Positions 5,196 through 5,911 of a stretch of DNA of 5,911 nt are shown here, piece by piece. Below the pieces are notes generated by a model. The model saw only the letters and a program-made list of their open reading frames with translations. It was not told where the DNA came from and did not search any database. Both the position numbers and the translations under genes were made by a program. The DNA comes from Anaerolineaceae bacterium UBA4781 (GTDB lineage Bacteria; Chloroflexota; Anaerolineae; Anaerolineales; Anaerolineaceae), in assembly GCA_002403105.1 (NCBI GenBank), contig DHHD01000013.1, forward strand, positions 25,915 to 31,825, in the 5' to 3' direction. Position 1 is the stretch's first letter. Every line of letters begins with the position of its first letter.

Positions 5196-5911
5196 ATGAC
5201 AGAAAAAAGGAAGATTTTACTGATTACCGCGCATCCTGATGATGAAACATTTGGAATGGGTGGAACCATCGCAAAATATCAAGCGGAGGGGGTGGAAATC
5301 TCGGTTGTCTGTGCGACAAAAGGAGAAGTCGGAGAAGCGGATGCGGATCTGTTGGCTCAGTATGATTCTATGGCGGACCTGCGGGTGGCTGAAATGCGCT
5401 GTGCCATGCAGGTACTCGGAGTACATAATTATCATTTTCTGGGTTACCGGGATTCGGGTATGCAGGGTAGCCCTGAGAACAACCACCCGCAAGCGTTCAT
5501 TCAAGCACCACTTGAAAAAACAGGAAGGGAAATTGCTTTCCATCTACGCAAGATCCGACCCAATGTGGTGCTCACTTCTGATCCGATGGGTGGGTATGGG
5601 CATCCTGATCACATTCATGCCTATCGATCGGTTGTGAAAGCATTGGAATTGACGGCTGATCCTGCCATTCAAATTGAAGGATTGGAACCTTTTCACCCGG
5701 AGGGTGTATTTCTGCAAACATTTCCGCGCAAGTTCATGCGTGTAGTCGTGAAGCTCATGCCAGTGTTTGGAAAGGATCCAACGAAATTTGGCAAGAATGG
5801 GGACATCAATTTTGTTGAGATCCTGCAAGCGGATTTCCCAATCAACGTGCGTATTCATTACAGAAAATATGCAGCCATTCGAGAGAAAGCATCTGCCTGC
5901 TACCGCAGCCA
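5196..5911 (+). CDS. PIG-L/LmbE-family zinc deacetylase or amidase (MshB/Mca-like), C-terminus cut off by the window edge
   Basis: From ATG 5196 the frame stays open to the window edge, giving 238 complete residues. This family removes N-acyl groups from amino sugars or related conjugates using a zinc ion. The first metal motif AHPDDE (12-17) supplies His13 and Asp16 as zinc ligands and Asp15 as the likely base, the same numbering as in mycobacterial MshB. The second motif GGYGHPDH (132-139) supplies His136 and His139. A central YRDSGMQGSP segment (84-93) also resembles MshB and Mca of the mycothiol pathway. No signal peptide or membrane segment is visible, so it is probably cytoplasmic. The substrate cannot be read from the sequence: mycothiol or bacillithiol precursors, thiol-conjugate detoxification, or another N-acetyl sugar are all possible. 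The gene is coupled to the E1-like gene upstream. The family is near certain; the substrate is unknown. Confidence 0.93.
   Translation, partial: MTEKRKILLITAHPDDETFGMGGTIAKYQAEGVEISVVCATKGEVGEADADLLAQYDSMADLRVAEMRCAMQVLGVHNYHFLGYRDSGMQGSPENNHPQAFIQAPLEKTGREIAFHLRKIRPNVVLTSDPMGGYGHPDHIHAYRSVVKALELTADPAIQIEGLEPFHPEGVFLQTFPRKFMRVVVKLMPVFGKDPTKFGKNGDINFVEILQADFPINVRIHYRKYAAIREKASACYRS

Noticed and set aside
5217..5858. Open frames on both strands (minus 5217-5543 and 5544-5858, plus 5239-5637) over the PIG-L gene
   Set aside because: The frame from 5196 has the intact AHPDDE and HPDH motifs and stays open to the window end, so the others are shadows.

Overview
The window is a bacterial chromosomal segment with four protein genes and little non-coding DNA. 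Two genes lie on the minus strand: an EF-G-like translational GTPase, cut by the left edge, and a large DHH-CBS-CBS-tRNA nucleotidyltransferase fusion. Two lie on the plus strand: a MoeB/ThiF/HesA-type E1-like adenylyltransferase and a PIG-L/LmbE-type deacetylase, cut by the right edge. No mobile element, CRISPR array, tRNA or rRNA is visible, and no gene shows a frameshift in the part that can be read.

Organism: moderate GC, purine-rich ribosome binding sites and sigma70-like promoters point to an ordinary bacterium. The mix of a divergent EF-G-like paralogue, a DHH-CBS-nucleotidyltransferase fusion and an MshB/Mca-like PIG-L protein would fit Chloroflexota, class Anaerolineae. That placement is inference from general resemblance, because no search could be run.

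Layout: positions 1-1562 (minus) hold the N-terminal 520 residues of the EF-G-like protein. The 148-bp gap at 1563-1710 carries a near-consensus promoter for it, so it need not depend on read-through from the gene upstream. Positions 1711-4353 (minus) hold the 880-residue fusion. The 79-bp divergent gap at 4354-4432 has a perfect TTTTATAAAA palindrome that can act as a -10 element on either strand. Positions 4433-5188 (plus) hold the E1-like gene. Seven bases after its stop, with a ribosome binding site overlapping that stop, the PIG-L gene starts at 5196 and runs off the window.

Functional reading: the minus-strand pair concerns translation (tRNA 3'-end synthesis or repair, and a ribosome-type GTPase). 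The plus-strand pair looks like a translationally coupled operon of an adenylating enzyme and a zinc amidase/deacetylase, with no obvious shared pathway. Nothing here is clearly a new system. The points most worth a second look are the probable A-adding fusion enzyme, the substituted catalytic histidine of the EF-G-like GTPase, and the E1-like enzyme that lacks the usual cysteine.
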